Assembly (NCBI GenBank): GCA_964369965.1
Contig: CAYJGF010000013.1
Coordinates: 1 to 64,000, forward strand
Reading direction: 5' to 3'
DNA: 64,000 nt
Source: CAYJBH01 sp964369965
GTDB lineage: Bacteria; Bacillota; Clostridia; Oscillospirales; Ruminococcaceae
Under the pieces are notes generated by a model. The model ran no database searches, was not told the origin of the DNA, and saw only the letters and a list, made by a program, of their open reading frames with translations. The position numbers were made by a program, and so were the translations under genes. Positions 16,214 through 25,322 of the stretch are shown here, piece after piece (position 1 is the stretch's first letter; every line of letters begins with the position of its first letter).

Positions 16214-18064
16214 CTAATCTTCGTTTAAAATATGCTCCGTTGCCTCCTCAGCAAACTGTTTTTCATAAAGGTCGGCATAATACCCACCCTTTTTCAAAAG
16301 TTCGCTGTTTGTCCCTTTTTCTATTATCTTGCCGTCCTTGACCACCAATATGACGTCCGCCTTGCGTATGGTGGAAAGTCGGTGTGCTATCAAAAATGAG
16401 GTGCGCGAGCCGATAAGTTTCGCTATTGCCTCCTGTATCAACTCCTCCGTCTTGGTGTCGATGGAGGCGGTTGCCTCGTCCAGAACAAATATGGCCGGGT
16501 TTGCAATAATAGCCCTTGCAAAAGATATAAGCTGTTTTTCACCGGTAGAAAGGTGTGTGCCACCCTCCCCGACCTCGCTGTCGTACCCCTCTTTCATCGC
16601 CATAACCGTGTCGTGGACGTTGACAAGTTTTGCCGCCGCAATTACATCCTCATCGGTGGCATCAAGTCGACCGTATCTTATATTCTCCATCACCGAACCG
16701 GAAAAAAGGTGCGGCGATTGCAACACATAACCGATACTGCTGTGCAACCAGAGGACACTGCGCTCTTTATAGTCTACACCATCTATAAGTATTCTACCCC
16801 CCGTCGGCTCAAAAAATCGACAGGTGAGGTTGACAAGGGTGGATTTGCCGGCGCCGGTCTCGCCGACGATGGCGACGGTCGTGCCGGCAGGGACATCAAG
16901 GTTAAAGTTTTCAAGAACATTCTCATTGCCGTCATGGTACATAAAGGTCAGGTTTTCATAGGTTATATGACCTTTTATAGGCTCCCAATTCTCCTCCTTT
17001 GGCTCGAATGTGGTGCCGTACTTCTCCTCCACCTCGGGTGTGTCGGTAATCATCGGTTCGACGCCCAGCAGCTGCTCGCACCTCTCGACATTGACCTGCG
17101 CCGCCACAAATGTGGACAAGCTCCTCGCCAGTTGGCTGACCGGTGCCGCTATGACAAGCGCGTAGTTGATAAACACCGCAAGACCGTCGACGCCGAGCGT
17201 CTCGGCAATGACCATGTCGCCACCGAATGTGATGACCATAGCCACCGCGACGGATGTGAGTGCCGCAACGATAGGGATATAAACGGCGCTGAGCATAGAC
17301 GCGTGAACCGAGCTATGCTTCATATCGGTGGTGATGGACTTAAATCCCAATAAATTCTTATGCTCTATAACCAGTGTTTTAGACGTTTTTGCGCCGGAAA
17401 TCCCCTCGTTATAAGCTCGCGTCAACTCGGAATTGACAAAGCGAACTTGACGGTTGGCGAGCAATATCTTATGCTGGAAGATATAGGTCAGCACCGTGAT
17501 AAACGGCACCACACTCACGACAATCAACGCAAGGGTGACATTGATGTTAAACATCATCACCACATAGCCGACTATACACGCAACACTCCACACAATATCG
17601 ACCAAACTCCATGCGAAAATGGTGCCTATCCTCATGGTGTCGCTCATAACCCGTGCGAGTGTCGTGCCGACCGGTGTGGTGTTAAAATAGTCAAATCCGA
17701 GTGTTTGCAGGTGGCGGTACATGGCACTTTTCAGATCGCGCGATATATTCATCTCAACTCGAATGGCGTTTTTTGCCATCAGTATGGTGGTGGTCACCTG
17801 AAATATGATCAGCACGACACAAAACGCGACAAAAAGCCATATGCCGTCGGTGGTCATCGGGATTATAAACTGCGCCACCGCATAACCGCTCAACAGTGGC
17901 ATGACGGTATCCACTCCGGCGGCAAAAAACATAAAAAGGCACAACAATGCTATCCTGCCACGGTAGGGTTTTACAAACGGCAGAACCGACTGCCATGTCT
18001 TAAGCGACGACAGTCGTATGTCAATTTTTTCTACATCATGCTCGTTAATCGCTCTGTCCCCCAA
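16214..18064 (-). CDS. ABC exporter half-transporter (consensus subunit of a heterodimer)
   Basis: A 616-aa protein with six N-terminal membrane helices and a C-terminal nucleotide-binding domain. It has Walker A GETGAGKST, a slightly altered signature LSTGE, Walker B with catalytic glutamate FVLDEATASID, and a switch histidine in LIAHRLST. It follows its partner gene by 6 bases. Such pairs (LmrC/D, BmrC/D, YheI/H) export drugs or peptides. The start is uncertain: the first usable codon is a TTG at 18064 with no clear RBS, possibly relying on coupling to the upstream stop. Confidence 0.88.
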   Translation of the reverse strand: MGDRAINEHDVEKIDIRLSSLKTWQSVLPFVKPYRGRIALLCLFMFFAAGVDTVMPLLSGYAVAQFIIPMTTDGIWLFVAFCVVLIIFQVTTTILMAKNAIRVEMNISRDLKSAMYRHLQTLGFDYFNTTPVGTTLARVMSDTMRIGTIFAWSLVDIVWSVACIVGYVVMMFNINVTLALIVVSVVPFITVLTYIFQHKILLANRQVRFVNSELTRAYNEGISGAKTSKTLVIEHKNLLGFKSITTDMKHSSVHASMLSAVYIPIVAALTSVAVAMVITFGGDMVIAETLGVDGLAVFINYALVIAAPVSQLARSLSTFVAAQVNVERCEQLLGVEPMITDTPEVEEKYGTTFEPKEENWEPIKGHITYENLTFMYHDGNENVLENFNLDVPAGTTVAIVGETGAGKSTLVNLTCRFFEPTGGRILIDGVDYKERSVLWLHSSIGYVLQSPHLFSGSVMENIRYGRLDATDEDVIAAAKLVNVHDTVMAMKEGYDSEVGEGGTHLSTGEKQLISFARAIIANPAIFVLDEATASIDTKTEELIQEAIAKLIGSRTSFLIAHRLSTIRKADVILVVKDGKIIEKGTNSELLKKGGYYADLYEKQFAEEATEHILNED

Positions 18065-18070
18065 ATATTT

Positions 18071-19864
18071 TTAGTCGTCTGTTCTTGCGCTCTGGCTCTC
18101 ATATATGCGGTGATATATCCCTGTCGAATCGATAAGGCTTCGGTGGGTGCCCCTTTCGGCAATCCTGCCCTTTTCCAGCACTATGATAAGGTCGGCGTTC
18201 ATCACCGTCGCTATACGATGGCTGATTATTATGGTCGTGCCCTTTATTTTGGTGTTTATCGCCTCACGTATTTTAGCGTCGGTCTCCATATCCACCGCCG
18301 AGAGGGAGTCGTCAAAGATTTTTATCGGCGTCTCCTGTGCGAGCATTCGCGCGATGGCAACGCGCTGACGTTGACCGCCCGAAATGGTGACCCCTCGCTC
18401 CCCTATCATGGTGTCATAACCGTTCAAAAATCCCATGATTGAGTCGTCGATGACCGCAATATCGGCAAATTTCCGTATCTTTTCGAGGTCGTCACTCCCT
18501 GCACCGTCCGAAATATTCTCGCGAAAGGTCTTGGAGAACAAAAACGGCTCCTGCAACACTATCCCGATACTCTTCCTCAACTTTTCACGCTCGATGTCAC
18601 GTATGTCAACACCGCCTATCGTGATACTCCCCCCATCGTCCGGCAGTTCAAAAAGTCGGTCGAGCAGTGCCACCAGCGTCGACTTGCCGGAGCCGGTCGC
18701 GCCGAGTATGCCGAGTGTTTTCCCACCCTCTATCTTAAAGCTGATATCGCTCACGACATGTTTTGTCTCATCATAGCCAAACGAAACATTTTTAAACTCA
18801 ATGTCGGCGGTCATGTCGGCGTTTTTCGGATTGTCGGTGCTCACCTCCTCCTCGGCGTCGAGGATGTAGAGCAGTCGACGCGCGCTGACGGTGGATTTGC
18901 TAAGCTCCGATAAAATGCGCCCGAGCTGTCTTATCGGCACAACGAGCATGGAATTATAGTAGACAAATGCGATAAAGTCACCGAGCGTTATAACGTTGTC
19001 GACCGCCAAAAAGGTGCCGACCGTTATGATGGTGACTATCTGCACAAAGCCGATAAGGTCGCCGATACCCCAGTTGAGACCCATCACCACCCCGAGCTTT
19101 ATCCAGAGTTCAGCGAAAAGGTTGTTGTATTTTTCAAACTTTTTTATCTCGTGACGCTCCCGACCAAAGGCGCGCACCACGTGCACCGCCGTCAGGCTCT
19201 CCTGTGCGACCGAGCTCAAATCCCCCTCACACTCATCGGCGTGGCGGAATTTACTGCCGATCAGTTTATAAAAGATTAAGGAATATCCGAGGGTGATCGG
19301 TATAAATACAAGCGCGATGGTGGACAAAAGTACATTCATGGGGAACATAAGTGCGAGCGCAATTAAGATTAAAAATATTGTGCGAACCAGTGCTTGCAGA
19401 TGCTCGTTGACAAACATTTTTATCGTCTCAACATCCATGGTGCACCGCTGAATAATGTCGCCGGTCTGGTGGTTGCCGTGCCAGCTATAGGGCAGGCGCC
19501 CTATATGCTCAAAAAGCCTGTTGCGCAGTTGTTCGAGAGTGCCCTCCGACCCCCTCGCGAGGTTGTAGCGCGAGCCAAAGTCGCAAAGAGAGGACAGCAT
19601 GGATAGTGCAAAGGATACGACCGCGCAGACGATAAGATTTTGCACAAGAAAGTCCCGTCCGCCGTATTGTTCAATGATATTGACCAGAAAATTAGGTAGA
19701 GCAAACGGCTTATCCCCTATCACCGAGTCCACAATAATGCGCACCACCTGCGGTGTGAGATAGCTGAATCCGACCGCAAGAATGACGAAAACAAAGGATG
19801 CCGCAAAGTTTTTGCGAAATCCCTTGGTTATAGGAGCAAGGTGTAATATGTTTTTAGTCTTCAT
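18071..19864 (-). CDS. ABC exporter half-transporter (degenerate-site subunit of a heterodimer)
   Basis: A 597-aa half-transporter with an N-terminal membrane domain (to about 320) and an ATPase domain with GATGSGKST and a canonical ISGGQRQRVAIARM signature. After Walker B the residue that should be catalytic glutamate is aspartate (IKIFDDSLSAVD), the mark of the YheI/BmrC-like member of asymmetric exporters, where only one of two ATP sites is fully active. Its partner is downstream on the same strand. Substrate not predictable. Confidence 0.88.
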   Translation of the reverse strand: MKTKNILHLAPITKGFRKNFAASFVFVILAVGFSYLTPQVVRIIVDSVIGDKPFALPNFLVNIIEQYGGRDFLVQNLIVCAVVSFALSMLSSLCDFGSRYNLARGSEGTLEQLRNRLFEHIGRLPYSWHGNHQTGDIIQRCTMDVETIKMFVNEHLQALVRTIFLILIALALMFPMNVLLSTIALVFIPITLGYSLIFYKLIGSKFRHADECEGDLSSVAQESLTAVHVVRAFGRERHEIKKFEKYNNLFAELWIKLGVVMGLNWGIGDLIGFVQIVTIITVGTFLAVDNVITLGDFIAFVYYNSMLVVPIRQLGRILSELSKSTVSARRLLYILDAEEEVSTDNPKNADMTADIEFKNVSFGYDETKHVVSDISFKIEGGKTLGILGATGSGKSTLVALLDRLFELPDDGGSITIGGVDIRDIEREKLRKSIGIVLQEPFLFSKTFRENISDGAGSDDLEKIRKFADIAVIDDSIMGFLNGYDTMIGERGVTISGGQRQRVAIARMLAQETPIKIFDDSLSAVDMETDAKIREAINTKIKGTTIIISHRIATVMNADLIIVLEKGRIAERGTHRSLIDSTGIYHRIYESQSARTDD

Positions 19865-19926
19865 TTTACCGAATGTTTCCGTTATATGTCATTTTGTCAA
19901 TAAATCGGGGACGTAGTGTCAATAAT

Positions 19927-20979
19927 TTATGTCACGACCTTTATTAGGCAGTTGTTTTTGGTGTCATACCGACTAAAATATTTATCCTCCATCGGTATCC
20001 ACTCTTGAAAAAACCTTTTTGACATATCGGCACCGTTGCGCTTTAATATGCGCCGTTGACGAGTATCGTTGTCCACCTCACAAAAGACGGTGAGGTCATA
20101 ATCAACCCCCATCTCGGGGTGCATGGAGTAGACACCCTCAACAATCGTGAGCTTTTTATGAGTAATATTCTTTCGTTTGCAAAGTGTGTCGTTTGTGCAG
20201 TCATAGACATGGTAGCAAAGGTCTTTTTTATCGTTTAGCCCGACGCCTATCTCCTGCCGAAAGCGTTCATAATGGATGTTGCCACCGGGGGTCGACAACC
20301 GATTTTCGGTGCGCATCGCCGGTGGGAGGAAAAAGTCGTCGGTGTGTATGACATTACATTCATACAGCGATTTTATCAGCTTTGCTAAGGTGGATTTGCC
20401 GCTCGCACTGCCACCCTCGATGGCTATCTTGACATACTCTTTTATGGCGAGCAATCGCTCCAATTCACATAAAACATCAATATATGGTGCAAAGTCAGAG
20501 TTTATAACGCGATAGGCAGGGGCGTAGTTTTCTCTATAAAATTCGCTGTGGCTGACTATAGGATAATTCCCCTCTTTATATTCATTCAAAAATACATCGA
20601 GCCTATCCATGTCAAAAGGCAAATCCTTTGCCCGTGTCATACGAGAGAGAAGGTCGAGGTCAAGCAAAAAATCCGACATACTCGTCATGCTGTCGCCACT
20701 CTCAACAAAAAGTTTCGCGAGGGCTTTTGCAAAAAAAACATCGGGAGGGTGTTTGAGATAAAACCGTGAAAACCCCCCGAGTGGTTCTATATAATAATGT
20801 GAGCGCCCAATCCCCTCACACTCGCGCAGAATGCCGTCGGCGTAGTCCACCTCTTTTGATAGCATGTGACCCGGACCGAGGTTTTTTTGAAAAAGCAATT
20901 TTACGGCATCGCCTATTTCCATTAAAGGATAGCGCTTTACATGATCTTTAAGCAGTGCATCGGCACCGATTTTATGCAT
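19927..20979 (-). CDS. P-loop kinase of the uridine kinase/phosphoribulokinase type with an extra N-terminal domain
   Basis: A 350-aa protein. The C-terminal half (from about 178) is a nucleoside-kinase-like domain: Walker A GGSASGKST, the IHTDDFFLP segment for the acceptor substrate, and a lid region with RRILKRNG. The N-terminal ~170 residues are not recognised. The gene starts inside the end of an ECF S-component gene (8-base overlap), which suggests that the imported small molecule, perhaps a nucleoside or vitamin, is phosphorylated by this kinase. RBS AAGG lies 9 bases before the ATG. Confidence 0.7.
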   Translation of the reverse strand: MHKIGADALLKDHVKRYPLMEIGDAVKLLFQKNLGPGHMLSKEVDYADGILRECEGIGRSHYYIEPLGGFSRFYLKHPPDVFFAKALAKLFVESGDSMTSMSDFLLDLDLLSRMTRAKDLPFDMDRLDVFLNEYKEGNYPIVSHSEFYRENYAPAYRVINSDFAPYIDVLCELERLLAIKEYVKIAIEGGSASGKSTLAKLIKSLYECNVIHTDDFFLPPAMRTENRLSTPGGNIHYERFRQEIGVGLNDKKDLCYHVYDCTNDTLCKRKNITHKKLTIVEGVYSMHPEMGVDYDLTVFCEVDNDTRQRRILKRNGADMSKRFFQEWIPMEDKYFSRYDTKNNCLIKVVT

Positions 20980-21580
20980 GTTTTATGACCTTAGCGCGCT
21001 CCAGACCCAATATAAGTGTCGGTATTAATATGAGCTGAAGCAGTATGCCGGGTATAGCACCGAGGAATGCCCCTTGAAAAAAGATGGCTATCGTAAATTC
21101 ACCGCCGTCAACGCCGAGCAGTATAAGGCTCACAAATCCCCAGACAACCCGACCGCCTATCATTGCGACTATAAGGCTTATGTAGGTGGCGATGTATCGG
21201 TTGATGTTGACGGAAAATATACGGTTAAATAATTTGTTTATTTTAAGCAGAATAAACGATTTCTCGCCAATATAACCGGAAAAAGCGGCATACATAATGC
21301 CGATCAACAGCCCATAGGTCGCGAGCTCAAACGACATCGCGACAGCGGTCGGGAAGAGCTTTGGCATCGTGAATATAAGCGAGCGAAGCACCGGTGCTAT
21401 CAACCCGACAACGGCGGCATGGCGATATCCGCACACATAGCCGGCAACAAGAACCGGTATATGCATCGGGAGAAGTGCACTGCCGATGGACGGTATCTGA
21501 CCGGTCAAAAACGGCAAAAGCAGTGCGAGTGTGAGAAAAAGTGCCGAGAGTGCTAAGTTTTTTGTAGCTGTACTGTTCAT
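20972..21580 (-). CDS. ECF transporter S component
   Basis: A 202-aa membrane protein with about six helices, resembling substrate-binding S components of energy-coupling factor vitamin transporters. Typical stretches are the N-terminal ALSALFLTLALLLPF and LLPMHIPVLVAGYVCG. The shared ATPases and T component must lie elsewhere. Its stop overlaps the start of the kinase gene, so the two are translated together and likely handle the same compound. Substrate not assigned. RBS AAAGGA precedes the ATG. Confidence 0.8.
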   Translation of the reverse strand: MNSTATKNLALSALFLTLALLLPFLTGQIPSIGSALLPMHIPVLVAGYVCGYRHAAVVGLIAPVLRSLIFTMPKLFPTAVAMSFELATYGLLIGIMYAAFSGYIGEKSFILLKINKLFNRIFSVNINRYIATYISLIVAMIGGRVVWGFVSLILLGVDGGEFTIAIFFQGAFLGAIPGILLQLILIPTLILGLERAKVIKHA

Positions 21581-21621
21581 ATATATCCTTTATTTTTGAG
21601 TATTCCCTAATTCAGTATACA

Positions 21622-22524
21622 TCAATTATCGGGAAAATGCAAACAAAATTTTCGGGAATGATTATCCGCGGTTTCTTTTAGCTGTCTTGCCAACATTTTG
21701 CCTGTCGGTGTTATCGCAAGCCCTCCCTGTGCCGTCTCTTTTAGCGAAATGCTCATGCTGTCACCGACCTGTTTCATCGCGGTGATAACCTCGTCGGGCG
21801 GTATCATGCTCTCAACACCGCAAAGCGCAAGCTCCGCCGCAAACATCGCGTTAACCGCACCGGCGCCGTTGCGCTTTATACATGGGCAGACCACAAGACC
21901 AGCGACCGGGTCGCATACAAGCCCCATCACAAACTTTAAAGCAAATGCCACCGCATTGCCGCACTGTTTCGGTGTGCCGCCGAGCAGTTCTACCACCGCC
22001 GACGCCGCCATAGCCCCTGCGGTGCCAACCTCCACCTGACAACCCCCTGCCGCGCCTGCGATACCGGCGACGCTCGCCACCGACATACCGACACCGGACG
22101 AGTTGATAAGCGCGCTCACAAGGGCGTGGTCGTCGTATCCGTTTATCTCCTGCTGTGCAAAAAGCACCCCCGGCAATATTCCACATGCACCTGCGGTCGG
22201 TGCGGCAACTATGCGACCCATCTTCGCGCTGTTTTGTGCTATAAGCAGTGATAGGGAGGCGGCACGCGCCATAACAGGTGAGAGCATCGTTGCATAATAA
22301 TCCCCCCCTGCGTAGGTCTTTGCAGTATCCCCGACCATGCCACAACGCTCGTCGGTTACCACGGGCGCAACTATAGAGCGTTTCATGTCGGCAAGTATTG
22401 CGTATGTGCGCTCAATTATAGTATTTTTTGAAACACCGAGTTTTTGCGACTCGTCCGATAGCACCGCGCCGGAAAAGGTCACGCCCTGTTCCTGTGCGAG
22501 TGCAATATATCTTTCTATCATCAT
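21622..22524 (-). CDS. sdaAA: L-serine ammonia-lyase, iron-sulfur type, alpha subunit
   Basis: A 300-aa subunit of the oxygen-sensitive enzyme that deaminates L-serine to pyruvate and ammonia. Signature stretches are GRIVAAPTAGACGILPGVLF and CDPVAGLVVCPCIKRN, which provide the cysteines for the [4Fe-4S] cluster. It follows the beta subunit gene by 21 bases, with the RBS GGGGAGG between. Two consecutive ATG codons are possible starts (22524 or 22521). Confidence 0.95.
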   Translation of the reverse strand: MMIERYIALAQEQGVTFSGAVLSDESQKLGVSKNTIIERTYAILADMKRSIVAPVVTDERCGMVGDTAKTYAGGDYYATMLSPVMARAASLSLLIAQNSAKMGRIVAAPTAGACGILPGVLFAQQEINGYDDHALVSALINSSGVGMSVASVAGIAGAAGGCQVEVGTAGAMAASAVVELLGGTPKQCGNAVAFALKFVMGLVCDPVAGLVVCPCIKRNGAGAVNAMFAAELALCGVESMIPPDEVITAMKQVGDSMSISLKETAQGGLAITPTGKMLARQLKETADNHSRKFCLHFPDN

Positions 22525-22545
22525 CTACCTCCCCTTTGACACTAA

Positions 22546-23205
22546 CTACATCGCAAACGGCGCTATCGCAATAACCCGATTGACATACAGTATCTTTTTA
22601 AGCTCGTCCAACGATTGCTGTGGCAGTGCCTCGTCCGACTCTATGACCATTATCGCACTACTCTCGGTGCGAAATAACTTCATAAATGCGATATTAATAT
22701 CCATTTTAGCAAAGACGGCGCAGACGTCGGCCATAACACCGCTTTTGTCCTCGTTAAAGATGACGGTGGTGTAATACTCGGTGGTGAATGATACCTCGGC
22801 ATCGTCTATGCCCGAGACATTTATCGCGCCACCACCGAGCGACTGCACACACACCGTTATTTGAGTATTTTCGGAAAAAAGGTTTAAACGGACCGTGTTG
22901 GGGTGCAGCACCACCTCGTCATAACACAGCTCAATGCTATATTCAAGCCCTGTTTTTTTCGCAAGTTCATGAGAGTTCACAATATTTTCATCGTCGGGGG
23001 AAAAGCCGAGAAGACCGCCTATAATTGCGCAATCGGTGCCGTGACCGTAATAGGTTTTGGCGAGGGAGCCATAAAGAATAATCTCGGCTCGAGCGACCTT
23101 GCGACCTAAAAGCCGTGCCGCAACATTCCCTGCGCGCACCGCACCGGCAGTGTGCGAGGACGATGGACCTATCATGACAGGGCCGAGTATTTCAAAGATG
23201 TTCAT
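22546..23205 (-). CDS. sdaAB: L-serine ammonia-lyase, iron-sulfur type, beta subunit
   Basis: A 219-aa subunit with the typical start FEILGPVMIGPSSSHTAGAV and a C-terminal ACT domain (about 145-215) that may sense an amino acid. It pairs with the alpha subunit downstream. The ATG at 23205 is chosen because the upstream one at 23214 lies directly against the RBS AAAGGGA. The gene begins inside the 3' end of the preceding membrane protein gene. Confidence 0.93.
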   Translation of the reverse strand: MNIFEILGPVMIGPSSSHTAGAVRAGNVAARLLGRKVARAEIILYGSLAKTYYGHGTDCAIIGGLLGFSPDDENIVNSHELAKKTGLEYSIELCYDEVVLHPNTVRLNLFSENTQITVCVQSLGGGAINVSGIDDAEVSFTTEYYTTVIFNEDKSGVMADVCAVFAKMDINIAFMKLFRTESSAIMVIESDEALPQQSLDELKKILYVNRVIAIAPFAM

Positions 23206-24601
23206 GAAATTCATTCCCTTTCAACGAGCGGAGTATTTTGTCGAAAACAGCGGCCGATAAAATAATATAAAGCGGCAGTGAGGAGAATAGGTAGGTGGGG
23301 CTTGCCTCCCACAACATTACAAACAAAAATATCCCTATTGCCCAGATATTAAAAAAGTCAAGCACGCTACCCTTTTTTCTGTAATTTATCAGCGCACCGG
23401 CTAACGCAAGCATGAAGAGCAACAATCGGTATGCTATATCATAGGTATGACCAAAATTGAAGATAGGTATACCATAAACCGTGCCTACAAAGACCAGCGA
23501 CAGTTTGTCTTTGATTAATGTGAGCAACTCCAAAGCGGTTCGGGAGTTCAACCGACTTGATATCTCGTCGAGATTATACCGAGTTCTGTCGTCGGAATGG
23601 TAGATATCCACCGTCGAAACATAATCCTCCTCATTATATATGCCGTCCTCACTCAAACCCATCATTATCCAATGAGTGACGGGGATTTCTCGATTGTCAC
23701 GCTCATTTGTAAATATCCCGAGCGAGAGATAGCTCAACTCAATGGCGGCAAGGGTCAATAGAAAAGCAAGGGCAAGACACGCGCTTCTTTTTAAAAACAC
23801 CTTAAAGGTACTATTTAAGAACAGCCAGATGATGACAGCAACAATTGAAACGGTAAATATCCCCTCGACCGATTTTGCAAGTGCTATGGCAAAACCCATC
23901 AAAGCCGACAATGGCAGGGCGTATTTTGTATCTTTATACCGATAAAAAAGTGAGGCGGCAAACAGCACAAATGAGATAAAAAACACCGACAGGCTGTGAG
24001 GGTAGAGATAAAGCACCATACCATAGTAGGATATGTTAAAAACAGCGGTTAAAAACACCAAAAATGAAACTTTGTAGTTGTTCATAATATTTTTGACGCT
24101 GAAAAATAGCAGGACAATGCCAATATCGCACATAATAACATTAAATATTCTGCTTGCAAAGACATTCACAGGGCCCTCAAATCCCAGCATCACTAATATC
24201 CTGTTGAAAATACCGTAGATTAAGGTGCTGAAAATTTGGTGAGGATAGTAGATATAATAAAGCTCGCTGTCGTTCAAATGACCGAGATTGACTAAGTTTT
24301 GAATGCCGACATAGACCGCATTATAGTCCCCTCTCGCCATCAAATCGGGGTAGGACAGTATAAAATTCATCTGTATAGACACAAGTGCCGCCAAAAGAAT
24401 GAGCGACATTGCAAAGATTGTTTTGGTGCAAAACAGCCTCTCAAATTTATAAAACAAAAAAATAAATATTGCCAAAATGGCACAAAGACTTAAAAAACAG
24501 GCAATAAAAACTAAATTTACCGACGGCAAAAGAAGTAATATGCAGATTATAATTGTCGCGATGAATATTACCCTTGAACATTTTGTTAATAGTATTTTCA
24601 T
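23192..24601 (-). CDS. Multi-spanning membrane protein, GT-C glycosyltransferase-like
   Basis: A 469-aa protein with ten or more membrane helices. After a first helix pair comes an outside loop with ARGDYNAVYVGIQNL and then YYPHQIFSTLIYGIF, a layout seen in GT-C transferases of the PMT/GT39 type that use lipid-linked sugars. A second soluble loop lies around residues 300-355. It overlaps the serine dehydratase beta start by 14 bases, so it may share a transcript by chance. Function is tentative. RBS GAGGG precedes the ATG. Confidence 0.55.
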   Translation of the reverse strand: MKILLTKCSRVIFIATIIICILLLLPSVNLVFIACFLSLCAILAIFIFLFYKFERLFCTKTIFAMSLILLAALVSIQMNFILSYPDLMARGDYNAVYVGIQNLVNLGHLNDSELYYIYYPHQIFSTLIYGIFNRILVMLGFEGPVNVFASRIFNVIMCDIGIVLLFFSVKNIMNNYKVSFLVFLTAVFNISYYGMVLYLYPHSLSVFFISFVLFAASLFYRYKDTKYALPLSALMGFAIALAKSVEGIFTVSIVAVIIWLFLNSTFKVFLKRSACLALAFLLTLAAIELSYLSLGIFTNERDNREIPVTHWIMMGLSEDGIYNEEDYVSTVDIYHSDDRTRYNLDEISSRLNSRTALELLTLIKDKLSLVFVGTVYGIPIFNFGHTYDIAYRLLLFMLALAGALINYRKKGSVLDFFNIWAIGIFLFVMLWEASPTYLFSSLPLYIILSAAVFDKILRSLKGNEFHEHL

Positions 24602-24714
24602 AATAAACCCTCATATCCCATTCTATTATACACATTTTCAACTAAGTCTACAAGTGTTAAAATATCTCTTGAGTTGTACAAAAAATAAAATATTTTTTAG
24701 AAAACCGCTTTTAA

Positions 24715-24744
24715 TTGACAATTAAATCTGTTATAATATATATT
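24715..24744 (+). promoter_or_regulatory. Putative promoter upstream of the PTS IIA gene
   Basis: TTGACA (24715-24720), an 18-base spacer and TATATT (24739-24744). Other TATAAT boxes (24732, 24773) in this AT-rich intergenic region make the exact start uncertain. Confidence 0.45.
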
Positions 24745-24810
24745 GTATCGTCAAAATTAGACAATAATATGATATAATATATAAATGAGAGGGATTTTTT
24801 AGTTGTGATA

Positions 24811-25278
24811 ATGACATATACCAGCAAGAAGTTAATGTTATCCGGGGTAAAGGCTGCCACCGATACCGAGGTGATATCACTTCTCGCAGATGCCGCGATA
24901 AATATCGGATATGCCGATCAATCTTTTAAAGACGCTGTTTTAAAACGTGAAAAAACCGACCCTACTGCCCTTAATATGAATATCCCCATTGCGGTGCCGC
25001 ATGTTCACACCGGCTGCAAAAAAAACTTTATTGCCATAGCGACGCTTGAAAATCCTGTGATGTTCGGCAACATGGCGGATCTTAAGAATACCTTGGGTGT
25101 TCAGGTGGTGTTTCTCGTCGGTCTTGAATGTCTCTCGGTGCAAAGCCGCGTTCTTCGAAATCTCTTCGATGCGGTTCAGCTGAGCGACAATCTTAACTGC
25201 TACCTTAATGACAGCGACAGTGACGGACTGCTAAAAAGTCTCATTCATAGCATGGGGCAAAATTTAACGGTGGAATAA
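24811..25278 (+). CDS. PTS sugar transporter subunit IIA (fructose/galactitol type)
   Basis: A 155-aa phosphotransferase IIA protein. The site AVPHVHT holds the histidine that takes phosphate from HPr. The rest (TLENPVMFGNM, VQVVFLVGLE) fits the PTS_EIIA type 2 fold. No IIB or IIC genes are adjacent, so it may serve a transporter elsewhere or act in regulation. The start could be the GTG at 24805 or the ATG at 24811; AGAGGGA lies upstream. Confidence 0.85.
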   Translation: MTYTSKKLMLSGVKAATDTEVISLLADAAINIGYADQSFKDAVLKREKTDPTALNMNIPIAVPHVHTGCKKNFIAIATLENPVMFGNMADLKNTLGVQVVFLVGLECLSVQSRVLRNLFDAVQLSDNLNCYLNDSDSDGLLKSLIHSMGQNLTVE

Positions 25279-25322
25279 ATCCGCCCTTTATACTTTATAT
25301 TTTGTAATGAAAGGTCGAAAAA

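Noticed and set aside
17360..18442. 360-aa plus-strand frame
   Set aside because: Spans the ends of two ABC exporter genes on the other strand; Cys/His/Arg-rich composition typical of a shadow frame.
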